64,000 nucleotides of DNA from Hondaea fermentalgiana. Taxonomy: Eukaryota; Sar; Bigyra; Thraustochytrida; Thraustochytriidae. The position numbers were made by a program, and so were the translations under genes. The stretch is taken from positions 148,438 through 212,437 of the forward strand of contig NPFB01000115.1 in NCBI GenBank assembly GCA_014084085.1, in the 5' to 3' direction. Shown in pieces: positions 1 through 9,415 of this stretch (positions within the stretch are counted from its first letter, which is position 1; every line of letters begins with the position of its first letter). Below the pieces are notes generated by a model. That model ran no database searches, was not told the origin of the DNA, and saw nothing but the letters and a program-made list of their open reading frames with translations.

Positions 1-1555
1 CCGCCGCCGGCCTCGGCAGCGTCGCCAAGCTCGCCGCCAAGCTCGCCGCCATGGCCGCCATCACGGCCGCGCGCAGCCGCGCCATGGCGCCCGCAATCTT
101 TGCCCGCGCACGCCGCGGCGCGAGGGCGCCCTTCCTTCTCTGCCGCAGCCCCGCGCGCCGGCCGCCCTGCCGCTCGCAGCGCGGCCCGGAAGAAGAGGAC
201 CAGGCAAGGCGAATCGCGGCCGCTTGCCCGCACCGCCCGCTCGCTCGCACGCCCGGCCGACCGCGAAAGAAGCCGCCGGGAGCGTCCTCGCGGTGGCGAC
301 AGCGGCCGCGAAAGCCGCCTGGCTTGGCTTGCGCCCTTGCTTTCGGGCAACGACACGACACGACGCGACGCGACGCGAGACGGCACGGCTCGAGACAGCA
401 GCGCAAGATGAGATGAGCTGAGCTGAGACGAGACGAGATGAGATGAGGTGGGGTGAGGTGAGGTGAGGTGAGACGAGACGAGGCCGGACCAGACCAGACG
501 AGACGAGACGAGACGAGACGAGACGAGACGAGGCCCCGCTGTGTCTTCCTCCCCGCTCCGATCCTCGCGACCGCTTTCTTTCCCCGCGCGGCTCTCCCTC
601 CTCCGGCGCCGCGGCGTGCAGTGCTCGTGTCGCGAGTTTCCAACAGTCTTCGTGGCGGCCTCGCCCGCGCAGGGCACGGCACGGCGCACAGTGCGCCGCC
701 GCGCACTTCGGGCGCCCACTTCGCCTCACGCGAGGCCGCGTCCCTCCGCACCGCGCGGCGCCGCGCGTCCCAGGCTGCCGGGGCAGGAGCTGCTGCTGCT
801 GCTGCTGCCGCCGGAGTGGCGGCTGCGAGAGCAGCAGCAGCTGCTGCTGCTGACTGCAGCTGGCTCCGCGCTCTGCTCGTCTCGCACGAGCGGATGGTGC
901 GAGGCGATGGGCTGAGAGCTAGCTAGCTGCAGCTGGCTGGTGCAGATGAGCGACCAGGCGAGTGCCTGAGGACAAGCCAAGCCAAGCCAAGCCCTCTTCG
1001 GCCTGGCCGCGGCCTTTGCTCAGGTTGCGCGGCTCGACCGCCTCGAGCGCGAGGACGGCGTCGAGGCCGAGGCGAGCGCCGACATCGAGTAGCAACACAG
1101 CCGCGGCAGCAGCGTCCGGGAGCTCTTCATTTCCGCACACGCCTCGGCGCAGGAACTTGCCTCGCCTTCCCCTGGCCCTCGAAAGCTGCTGCCAGCTGCA
1201 GAAGAAACAGCCGGCGCCCGGGGTGAAAAGGAGGGATTCGCAGGCGGCTCGGAGGAAGGCAGGAATGAAGCAAAGAAAGAAGCAGGCAGGGGAAACAAGC
1301 AACAGCGACAAACAGCACATCATTAGTAGGCCTATTACACGCACCGCACGCGCCTCCCGCACGCACAGTCAGGCAGGCAGGCATGCAGGGCAGTCGGCGA
1401 GAAGGAAACAGAGAAAGCAAGCACAGCAAATTCGAAACCCGCCCGCGCCGAGCGAGACGCCGAGCGTCGCGCGCTCGGTCGAGGCAGGCGAGCAGCAAGA
1501 CAGGCAGCAGCAGAGCGCGCCAGCGAGAGCGAGCGAGCGAGCGAGGTACGCGCGC

Positions 1556-1587
<32 letters not shown>

Positions 1588-1621
1588 GAAGAAGCAAGCA
1601 GGTGCAAGCAGAGGAACGAGG
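1..1621. other. Gene-free, repeat-rich 5' flank
   Basis: No recognisable coding sequence was seen. The stretch is very GC-rich and holds degenerate pentamers of the GAGAC/GAGAT type (about 408-533), CTG/CAG-rich sequence (about 788-860) and an ACGC-type tetranucleotide run (about 1549-1587). Open frames here have low-complexity Arg/Ala/Ser translations on both strands, which is what GC-rich non-coding DNA gives. The right end is presumably the promoter and 5' UTR of the phosphatase gene that follows. Confidence 0.6.
408..533. repeat. Degenerate GAGAC/GAGAT/GAGGT pentanucleotide array
   Basis: Seen directly: successive 5-bp units GAGCT, GAGAC, GAGAT, GAGGT, then a pure GAGAC run near 497-531. 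It is one of several pentanucleotide arrays in the intergenic DNA of this window. Confidence 0.85.
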
Positions 1622-2656
1622 ATGCGGGTGATGCTGGGGCCCGTACCGCGGCGGGCGCTGCGGCAAGGCCCGCGCGCCGCGACGCTCGCGGCGACGCAGA
1701 GCAGCAGGAGACAGCTCGCAGCAGCGACACCCGCGGCCATCCCGGCCGCACGCGAGTTGAGCGGGGGACACACCAAGGCAGGGATTCTGCGCGTCAGTGA
1801 AGACGACAAGAATGAGACGCCGGACGTCGCTTCGTCCGGCCCCATCTGGCACCATGCGTCGTCTATCAAGGGCATGCGCAGGTCGATGGAGGACCGCTTC
1901 GACGTCCTCGCGCCGGCCATCGACGAGAGCACGCTCTCCTTCTTTGCCGTCTTTGACGGCCACGCTGGCGGAGAATGCGCGGACTTCCTCAGCAAAATGC
2001 TCATCGACGCGTGCAGCAACGACACCGAGAGCCTGCTCGAAGACCCGGAGGCCTTTCTCAAGTCGCGCTTCTTGGACCTCGACGATCGCTTCTGTGACTA
2101 CGCGGCGTCCACGGACCACCACGACGGCAGCACAGCTGTGCTCGCTGTCGTTGAGCGCGAACCTACGACGTCTACGCCCATGAATCTTTGGGTCGCCAAC
2201 ACCGGCGACTCACGAGCCCTCGTCGTTCGCAAGTCCGGAACGGTCAAGGAGCTCTCGCGGGAACACTCGCCTCAGGACGAAGAGGAGCGCATGCGCATTG
2301 AGGATGAGGGCGGTTTTGTAAAGTATGTGGTCAACCCCTTTAGCGCTGCCGGTGACGGTACCCTTCGCGTCAACGGTGTTCTCGCCATGACGCGTGCCTT
2401 TGGAAATTATTCCATGAAACCCTTTGTCACGGCCGAGCCAGATGTCGCTCGTCGAAAGATCCGCAAGGATGACGCCTACATCTGCCTCGCCTCGGATGGA
2501 CTCAACGAGACTGTAACGGACGAGGAAATTGGCCAGTACCTCTTGCAGTTTGGAGCGCACAAGGGCGCAGAGAAACTTTCCACGCTCGCGCTCGAGCGTG
2601 GCTCTACCGACAACATCACTGTGCTCGCTGCGCAGCTTAATCCTTCCCTTTTCTGA
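1622..2656 (+). CDS. PP2C-type Ser/Thr protein phosphatase, possibly mitochondrial
   Basis: Metal-dependent PPM/PP2C phosphatase of 344 residues, one exon. The open frame runs back to 962, but the first in-frame ATG is at 1622, next to the start of recognisable protein. PP2C motifs are in order: RRSMEDRFD (residues 86-94), FFAVFDGHAGG (107-117), DGSTAVLAV (168-176), LWVANTGDSRALVV (189-202), LAMTRAFGNY (254-263), ICLASDGL (287-294) and GSTDNITVL (327-335). The metal ligands expected for the family (E90/D91, D112/G113, D292, D330) are all present, so it should be active on phospho-Ser/Thr. The first about 44 residues contain many Arg, Ala, Ser and Gln and no acidic residue, which resembles a mitochondrial presequence; that localisation is inferred. 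The catalytic domain is near minimal length, with no added regulatory domain. Confidence 0.93.
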   Translation: MRVMLGPVPRRALRQGPRAATLAATQSSRRQLAAATPAAIPAARELSGGHTKAGILRVSEDDKNETPDVASSGPIWHHASSIKGMRRSMEDRFDVLAPAIDESTLSFFAVFDGHAGGECADFLSKMLIDACSNDTESLLEDPEAFLKSRFLDLDDRFCDYAASTDHHDGSTAVLAVVEREPTTSTPMNLWVANTGDSRALVVRKSGTVKELSREHSPQDEEERMRIEDEGGFVKYVVNPFSAAGDGTLRVNGVLAMTRAFGNYSMKPFVTAEPDVARRKIRKDDAYICLASDGLNETVTDEEIGQYLLQFGAHKGAEKLSTLALERGSTDNITVLAAQLNPSLF

Positions 2657-4008
2657 GGCGTCTTCATGACTCCCTCTCCTGAATTTCTCTCTCCTTTATC
2701 TTTCCTGCTCCTGCCAGCACACACCGCACCAGACCAGATTAGTCTACATCAAGTTCAAACCTGACCAGACCAACTGTCTGGCTGTGACGTACAGATTGGC
2801 AGGCTGACTGGCTGACTGTTTATTCCATCTAATTTCCTCCCATCCAATGCGCGTCGACCGAGTGATGCGCCTCGCGCCGCGCATCACATTGCATCGCATT
2901 GCACCTCATCTCATCACATCTCATCTTATCTCATCTCCGCCACCGCCGCGCCCCGTGTACACCTACGTCAAAAAAAAGTTTAAAAAGAAACTCCAGCCAC
3001 CCGCCGCCAGCCGTAGGCAGGCCAACGTGCAGCTTTGCGCTACATCGCATTGCCCTGCCCTGCTCTGCCCTGCCGGTGTGGCGACGCACGAGTCGTCCTC
3101 GTGCAGGCTCAGCCCCGCCTCTCTTTGATGAAAGAGGAGGGAGCTTCCTGCGGCGGCTTGCCCTGATCCGCCAGGCCAGGCCAGGCCAGGCCAGACCAGG
3201 CCAGGCCGGCAGCTTGGTATCGTAGCCAGGCAACCAGGCGGGCAGGTCATGCCACCTCATGGACTGACTGCGTGTAGTCCATTACATTCCATTGCACATC
3301 CCATCGGCCCGCGAGGGGAGGTCTGTCGGGTCTTTCTCGTCGTCGACGCGTATGTTCGAGGCTCTTTCTCTCCTCACTCGGGAAAAAGCAACTCCAAGCA
3401 AGACGCGACGCGCGCAACGCGTTTCCTCTCCCGTTGCTACAAAAAGAGAGCTGAGGATAACGAGCACCACCGAAAAGACCAGCCAGGCCTCCGCCGTCTC
3501 TTGTATACGATACGTCTGGCCGCCGCCCATGGCCTCATGCCGTCCATGACCTCCCGCCTGCAGCTCGCTAGCTGCGCTGCTCGCCTGCTGCGCGCCCTCG
3601 CCAAGCAGTGCGAGCTCCTGCATTGCATCCCTTTCTTTCCTTTTCTTTTCTTCTTCTTTCCTTCATGGGAAAAGAGGGGAAACTATAGGAGGAATGCGAG
3701 CGGGGGGTATAAAGAAATTTATTGATTCATTTTATGCAGCTTTGCCCTCTCATTTGACCGTAAGAGACCTTGGTACCCACGCAATATGCCCCCCGCTGCG
3801 CGAAACGGCAACATCACAGCGCGCTCTCACTCAGGATGGTTGCTACCGGGCCTCCTCCAAGGGCGGGCGAGAGCAGAATTCACACGACGTCCGTCACCTT
3901 GACGCGTTGAAGCAAAATTCTGCCCTTGCTGGCGGGCTGGAGTAAACCTTTTGCCTTTGCCTGGGTCGCCGGGCAAGCGAGACAGTCAGCTCACAGAGAG
4001 CTAGCACA
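2657..4008. other. Intergenic region between PP2C and TMEM138
   Basis: No gene was recognised. It holds degenerate CATCT/CATTG pentamers (about 2885-2940), CCTGC pentamers (about 3055-3075), a CCAGG array (about 3167-3210) and T-rich tracts near 3630-3665. The right end should carry the TMEM138 promoter. Confidence 0.6.
3167..3210. repeat. CCAGG pentanucleotide array
   Basis: Seen directly: about eight consecutive 5-bp units of CCAGG with one CCAGA variant. It lies about 800 bp upstream of the TMEM138 start codon. Confidence 0.85.
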
Positions 4009-4972
4009 ATGCACGCAGACTACGCTCCCCTGGCCGGGGCGGAAAGTGAGACAGGGGAAGCGCCTGCGCTAGCCGTGCCAGTGGCAGAAAAAGACCAGGA
4101 GCGGCTTGCCAAAGAGGAACGGGACGATATTAGAACCGCGCCAACGAAAACCACCTTGTCTGGCGCTCATGCCCGCAAGTCAAACGTAAAGCGAAATGCC
4201 GTCGCGCTCATGGCCAGAATGGAGAACCCAGTCTGGTATCTCCTCAAATCGGTCTTCATCTACCTGCTCGTGTTCCTGGACGTCTTCCTGAACTCGTCAG
4301 TGAACAGCGACAACTACGAAGGTCTCGTGGATGGCCGCCTCACCAACTTTTGGCCCTTTCTCTTTCTCATTGTACAAACCAGCGTTCAGCTCTTCATCTT
4401 TCTCACGCTCTTTCTCATGATGTGCAACACCTACCTTATGCGCATCGGTTTACCCGGTGTCGTCCTCTCTGACTTTCGCGGTCTCATTGTCGCGCAAGTT
4501 TGTTACCTCACACTCACCATGGTCCTAGGGATCATGCGCATTGTAAGTCTCGTGTGTTCGCAAGTTTTCTCACGGCCGCGGCCAAAACCCAAAAACGATA
4601 TCAAAACCAAAACCAAAACCAAAAGCAAACCAAACCAAACCAAAATAAAAAGTGCACTTCCACTCACTCGCTTCTCGCTATTGTACACAGCTTCGCTTTC
4701 AGGAGGCCAGCTCCGCAAGTGCGCTCCACCTCTGGGACATGCCTGGTTTCGTGGTTCTCTTTGTCATTCAGAACCTCGTCGCAGCCCTATACTACCACCA
4801 GGTCTTGTACTCGACCTTTCGCCTGGCTGATGAAAAGTACTACGTCGTGGACGTCGGGGGTCATGCACCCTCGACCGGGATTGCCACATCCACAGTGCCG
4901 TCCGCCCTTCCAGTTTCCTCGGCGTCTTTGACGGCATCGTCATCGTCGTTGGCGGCGGCAGCAATCTTGTGA
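4009..4972 (+). CDS. TMEM138: TMEM138-like ciliary transmembrane protein (two exons)
   Basis: Four-helix membrane protein of 271 residues when spliced. Exon 1 is 4009-4542 and exon 2 is 4691-4972; both are whole-codon lengths and join in phase 0 across a GTAAGT...ACACAG intron. The core resembles TMEM138 of animals: LLVFLDVFLNS in helix 1, a helix with FLTLFLMMCNTYLM followed by LSDFRG, then after the splice a W, the stretch FVIQNLVAALYY and a short tail with RLADEKYY. In animals TMEM138 is needed for cilium formation and lies in the JBTS16 ciliopathy locus with TMEM216. About 70 polar residues precede the first helix, longer than in the animal protein. Read without splicing the frame loses the last helix, so an intronless annotation would be wrong. 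The gene meets the next one tail to tail. Confidence 0.82.
4543..4690 (+). other. Intron of TMEM138 gene
   Basis: Starts GTAAGTCTCG and ends TTGTACACAG; 148 bp. Removing it joins helix 3 to the stretch before helix 4 in frame. The interior has an A-rich run of AAAACC hexamers near 4585-4650. Confidence 0.85.
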
Positions 4973-4989
4973 GCATCCACACATTCACA

Positions 4990-6882
4990 TCAGAACGTGA
5001 GCTGAACATAAAAGTCCTCATTTGTGGCGCCGCCATCACCCATGCCGGGTGCTAGCGCAAGTTCGCGCGCCGCCTCGTCTTTGTTTTTATTGATGATGTC
5101 GTTGTCGTCGTCCTCGTCGTCTTCGTCATCTTCGTACGCGCCATAAAAACCGCCAATCTCATCGTTGTCGTCGTCCTCTTCAAACTCTTCCTCTTCGAGA
5201 ATGGTGAACTCCGAGTACTCGGAGAGACCGCCTCCGGTCCGAAAAGAGGCATTCGCGTCAAGAAGGATCTCCTCTGCATCATCTGGGAACTGCCTAGAAC
5301 TTGAAGCGTCTCCACTTGAGGCGCTGGCACCGGATGCTGCGCCAAAGGATTTTTTTTTGAACGAGGCAAACACGTTGGCCGCCCCACTCCCTTTCCGCTT
5401 GATGCGCATGCAAAACGAAGATCGACTCGGCTCCAGCTCGTACTGCACCTCGAACCTTCGGCTCTGGGACGAGAGACCTCGTGCGTCATAAGACTTGGGC
5501 CGAGATCTTTCCTTCTTCTCGGTTTCAGGCTGCGCGAGCATGGGCGCGGGACGCGGACCCGTGGCCGCCGGTGCCCCCCCCGGGGCGCGCGTTCCCTCTC
5601 CAAAGTATAGCGCATATCGAGAAAAGTCTAAAGAGCTTCGATTCGCAAGGTATCTCTTGCTCTGCGATGTTAGCATTCCCACACGGGCGCCCGAGACCGC
5701 AGGCTCCATTTCTGGCAAGGTAGATGGCGTGAGTAGTCTCGGCCCCAGCGCCGGCACGTCGCTCTCGCTCGAAGGGGGACCAGCAGCCAAGGTCTCCACG
5801 CCCGGCGCCATGGGCTCGCTTTCGGCCCTTCCACGCGTTGATGTCTTTTCGGTGCCCGCGCGCAGCTTGCCGCGTCGCCGCAGAGCCTTGAGCTCGTCCA
5901 TCTTTATCTCAAAGCTTGCATCCTTGGACTTGGACGGTTGAGAGCCGCCAAAGGCGTCTGCCATCGAAACGACAAAGCTCTTGCGGATGCCAAGCACCGA
6001 CCGTCTGCGTTCCTTCTCCTGCTTCATGGGCTTGACCTTTTTGACTCTCTTCTTGATCTTGCGAACACGCACCGTCCGCGCCCCGTCCGCCGATTTGCGC
6101 GTTTCAGTCGTCCGTACAATCGTTGCATCCAGCGAGTCAAGGTGCTCTTCGCTGTGTTTCGGTCGCCGCACAATGGTCTTTTTCAGTCGCGTTGCCACGG
6201 ATTGCAGCATGGGCTTACGCCGGGTCCGAGATGGTCTCCCGGCTGCCAGCTCGCTCAAGTCTTCACACGCGTCGAGCGCCTTAGCGTTCGATTTAGCCAA
6301 TCCTCGCCCGCCTCGTTTGCCCCGCGTTGTGCGTGCTGGTGGTTGTGGGCCGCCGTCTTCTTCATTCTTGCTTGCCTCGTCGCAAACCTTGTCCGAGCCA
6401 GCTGTTCCGCCGCCGTGATCGGATGATGGTGTCTCGTTTTCTTCGTCGCCGCGCTCCAGGGCCAATTTGGCCCGAATGAGTGCTTGCGCCTCAGCAATCG
6501 ATCCGGGTTCGCCCGCGGCCTCGGCCTCTTGCCGTGCATTGGCATGCACGCTGTCGAGCCATGCAGGGTCAATTTTCGCCGGTGCAAGCTCTGCCGGTGC
6601 ACTCGTGGCAGTAGATAAATCGCTGGGTCGCGCGCCCCACGTCGCAGCGGTCATGAGGTCGCTCATCGCCACAGCTTGATTATAGTACGAGCCAACGTGA
6701 TCCTCGGTAACACCATGAGTACGTCGCAACTGATTAACGGCGTGCAAATTGCGTTCCATACGGGCAACGCGCTCGAGCACCGTCACGCGACGCTCCTTGA
6801 GCACTTCGAATAGAAGTCTTCGCTCGACAGCCACATCTGGTACATCCGAGACGCCGTCGGCACCGGGTTTCTTCACGAGCAT
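4990..6882 (-). CDS. Hypothetical protein with basic patches and acidic C-terminus
   Basis: No family recognised. From the first in-frame ATG (6882) the product is 630 residues; an in-frame TAA lies just upstream at 6990-6988, so any longer form would need an upstream exon. Visible features: a helical N-terminal part with ERRLLFEVLKERRVTVLERV; Lys/Arg clusters such as RKIKKRVKKVK and KEKERRRS-like segments that could act as nuclear signals; two similar segments around SQSKRYLANRSSLDFSRY and SQSRRFEVQYELEPSRSSF; and an Asp/Glu run near the C-terminus. The composition suggests a largely disordered nuclear or scaffold protein, which is inference. Its stop is 17 bp from the TMEM138 stop on the other strand. 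The start is uncertain. Confidence 0.6.
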   Translation of the reverse strand: MLVKKPGADGVSDVPDVAVERRLLFEVLKERRVTVLERVARMERNLHAVNQLRRTHGVTEDHVGSYYNQAVAMSDLMTAATWGARPSDLSTATSAPAELAPAKIDPAWLDSVHANARQEAEAAGEPGSIAEAQALIRAKLALERGDEENETPSSDHGGGTAGSDKVCDEASKNEEDGGPQPPARTTRGKRGGRGLAKSNAKALDACEDLSELAAGRPSRTRRKPMLQSVATRLKKTIVRRPKHSEEHLDSLDATIVRTTETRKSADGARTVRVRKIKKRVKKVKPMKQEKERRRSVLGIRKSFVVSMADAFGGSQPSKSKDASFEIKMDELKALRRRGKLRAGTEKTSTRGRAESEPMAPGVETLAAGPPSSESDVPALGPRLLTPSTLPEMEPAVSGARVGMLTSQSKRYLANRSSLDFSRYALYFGEGTRAPGGAPAATGPRPAPMLAQPETEKKERSRPKSYDARGLSSQSRRFEVQYELEPSRSSFCMRIKRKGSGAANVFASFKKKSFGAASGASASSGDASSSRQFPDDAEEILLDANASFRTGGGLSEYSEFTILEEEEFEEDDDNDEIGGFYGAYEDDEDDEDDDNDIINKNKDEAARELALAPGMGDGGATNEDFYVQLTF

Positions 6883-6990
6883 CTCGACAATCCCGTCGTC
6901 GTCGTTGTAGTCGTCGTTGCGCGAGATCAAATAAACTGAGCGGCGTCGCACTTTCCTGCCTTCCACGAGACGACCTCGGAAGACCACTTA

Positions 6991-9415
6991 CAGACTCAAC
7001 GCGAGTATGAGCACGACTTTACTTGACAGACAAACTTGACACTCTTTGCACCGGCGGAGCTGTCTAGCTTTGCGACGCCTGCGTACGCGATAACCTGGCT
7101 TTCTTCGCGTTCTTCCGCGTTTGAGCCTGTGTTTGCTGCGCTTGTACGTCTGCCACGCGCGGTCCAGGTGAGTGTGGCGCGCCTTGCGAGCAAGGACGTG
7201 AGCGAATGCGCAACTGAGCAGGGTCGTGCAAGGTGCAACTAAAGCCGAGCAGAGCAAAGCAGAGCTGAGCTGAGCAGAGCAGAACCTAGCGAAGCAAAGA
7301 AGACCAGAACTGGGCAGTGCAAACGCTCGTTCTTGCCGAGCTCGCAGGGCCTCAGGTCGGCTACGGCCGACCGATCGAGCTCAGGCTTGCTGCGGCCTCG
7401 CAGAATGCAAGTCTCCAGACCGATTATTGTTGAGCGTCGCGTGCCAAGCTCGAAATGCGCGGAGAGGAAACTTCTACGACCTGGGCCGCTGCGCGGTTCC
7501 ACGAGTGGGACGCTGATCGCGTCCTTGGGACCTCTCAATCGACCAGGCAGTCCCAAGGCGGTCTGTCCACCGTCCGTCTGTCTAGAGCGCAAAGAAAACA
7601 CGTGTGACGGCGCTAGCGTCTCGACGTGTTTGTGCGCGCTAAAAGAGCAGGCCTGAGCTGAGCAGAGCAGAGCAGAGCACAGCAGAGCAGAGCAGAGCAG
7701 AGCAGGTTCTCTCCTCTCAGGTTGGACCACACGCGCAGAATTCGAATCGGAGAGCACCGCCAGCCAACGTCCTAAATCTTCCGGTCAAGGGCCCAACCTC
7801 GGCTTCGCTCGCGCCGCGTTCCCACTCGTCCCGTCCCGCCCTCAGCGACAGCCAGTCAGCCAGCTGCAGCTAGCTAGGGACCTCTTCCGAGCAATAGCTA
7901 GCTACCCGGGGACTTGTTGCCTAAGACCCCAACCGCGTTTGTCAAGGGCGGAGCGAAAAAGCACTCGAGGAGGCCTGGAGCTGCTGTGAGTCTCCGGGCG
8001 ACAGCCACCACCGGCCGAATAACGAGAACCGCAGACCGGTTTTTCTGTTTGCTCACCACGTCTTGCTGCCGGCCAGCCAGCCGATCAGTCTGCCGGCCAG
8101 CCAGTCAGGTCGAGAGCATCCGCCGCTCCGCCAGCTTTTGACGAATGCTTTCTCGCAAAGACTCGGTCTGTCTCCAGCGTCCCACCTCGGGGAGCCAAGG
8201 TCATTGGCGACCCTCGATGGTACACACATCCAATAGGAGGAAAGAGGTGGATGGAAAACTTCAGCCGCCAGTCAGCCGAGCAGACACTGTCCGCCTGCCG
8301 GAGGCGTTTCTTTCGAGTGCAAGCGCCTTCAACCAGTCTTTCGCCAAGATGAACAGGCCGATCTACCTACACGACCAGCGACCAACGATCGTCTGCGAGA
8401 CGAACGAGCGAACGCAACACCAGCCCTGATCCTGCCGTCTCTATCATACGTGATGATTCGAGTCAGGTCTCACAATCCAAACAAAGCGTCTCGGCCAAAT
8501 CAATCGCCGCAGTCACCGCCCCACCCTCTTCCACCTTCATTGCGCCATTGCGCACAACGAGGCCGCCGTGTCGGGATCCCACCGAGTAGGCCGCCGAAAG
8601 GCGCCTATCAAGCTCCTTTCTTTCCTTCCCTGTCTTCCTTTCCTTTCTTTTGTTGTGCTTCTTCTTACAGCCCGACCCTTGCAAGGGTCGCGGCACGTGC
8701 GCGCGTAAAATGAGGCACGCGCGAAGAAACCCAAACAGCGCCCAGCGCTCGCTCGCTCGCTCGCTCGCTCACGCGCGCGCTTCGCTCGCCCGACCTGCCG
8801 CTGGCGACAGGGCGGCAGAGCCGCAGAGCGGCATCGAGCGCGGCGCCCGCGCAGAGCCGCGGCGGGCGAGCGCGCGGCGGGCCTTGCGCGGCGGCGCGGA
8901 CGGCGATCCAGCGCCTTGCGCGAGCGCGCGCGACGCCAGGGTACGTACCTGCCGCGCCCCTTCGTACCGCCGCGCGCGGCCCGCGAGACGCGGCGCCAGA
9001 CGCGCGTGGACGCGAGCGAACGGGCGCGCGACGCTGCTGCGTGCGCTCGTGGAGGCGTGGCAGGTCGTCAGCGTCATCGTTGTCGTCGTCGTCAGCGTCG
9101 CCGCTGCTGCTGTTGGTGGTGAATACTTTCAACGAGAGCCGTACGCGGTGGCCTTGGCGGACGAGGGCAGTGTCATCGCGGACAGCTGCCGGGGCAAAGT
9201 ATACGTAAACGTGGCGCGTGGCTAAGCTTGCTTGCCTGTCTTGGCTCGCCTTGCCTTGCCTTGCCTTGCCTTAGCTCGACGTAGTTCGGCTTTGCTTGGC
9301 TAGCGCTTGGCCGACCTTTTGACGCAAGTGACCGAGATCTCGGCAACTCTCACGCGGACAGACTCGATTCAACGCGGCCCTTGGAGCGTGCGCAAGGCCC
9401 TCATTCTTGATCACG
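6991..9415. other. Intergenic region upstream of the kinase gene
   Basis: No gene was recognised on either strand. It contains two AGCAG pentanucleotide arrays (7245-7290 and 7652-7705), a GCTC run (about 8751-8772) and a CTTGC array (about 9242-9272). The left end probably holds the promoter, and possibly a first exon, of the minus-strand hypothetical gene; the right end is the kinase promoter. Confidence 0.55.
7652..7705. repeat. AGCAG pentanucleotide array
   Basis: Seen directly: about ten tandem AGAGC units with single-base variants. A shorter, more degenerate copy lies at about 7245-7290, so the two arrays bracket about 350 bp of unique sequence. Confidence 0.85.

Noticed and set aside
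962..1621. 220-codon N-terminal extension of the PP2C gene
   Set aside because: It starts at GTG, runs through an ACGC repeat and has no conserved sequence; the first ATG (1622) gives a normal-length protein.
1127..2122. Minus-strand open frame of 331 codons over the PP2C gene
   Set aside because: Overlaps the conserved phosphatase core on the other strand and reads as low-complexity Arg/Ala/Leu sequence.
6991..7257. Upstream exon of the hypothetical minus-strand gene ending at a GTAAGT near 6992
   Set aside because: The donor-like sequence is present, but the nearby acceptors tested by eye would not join an open upstream frame to the main frame; left undecided pending RNA-seq.
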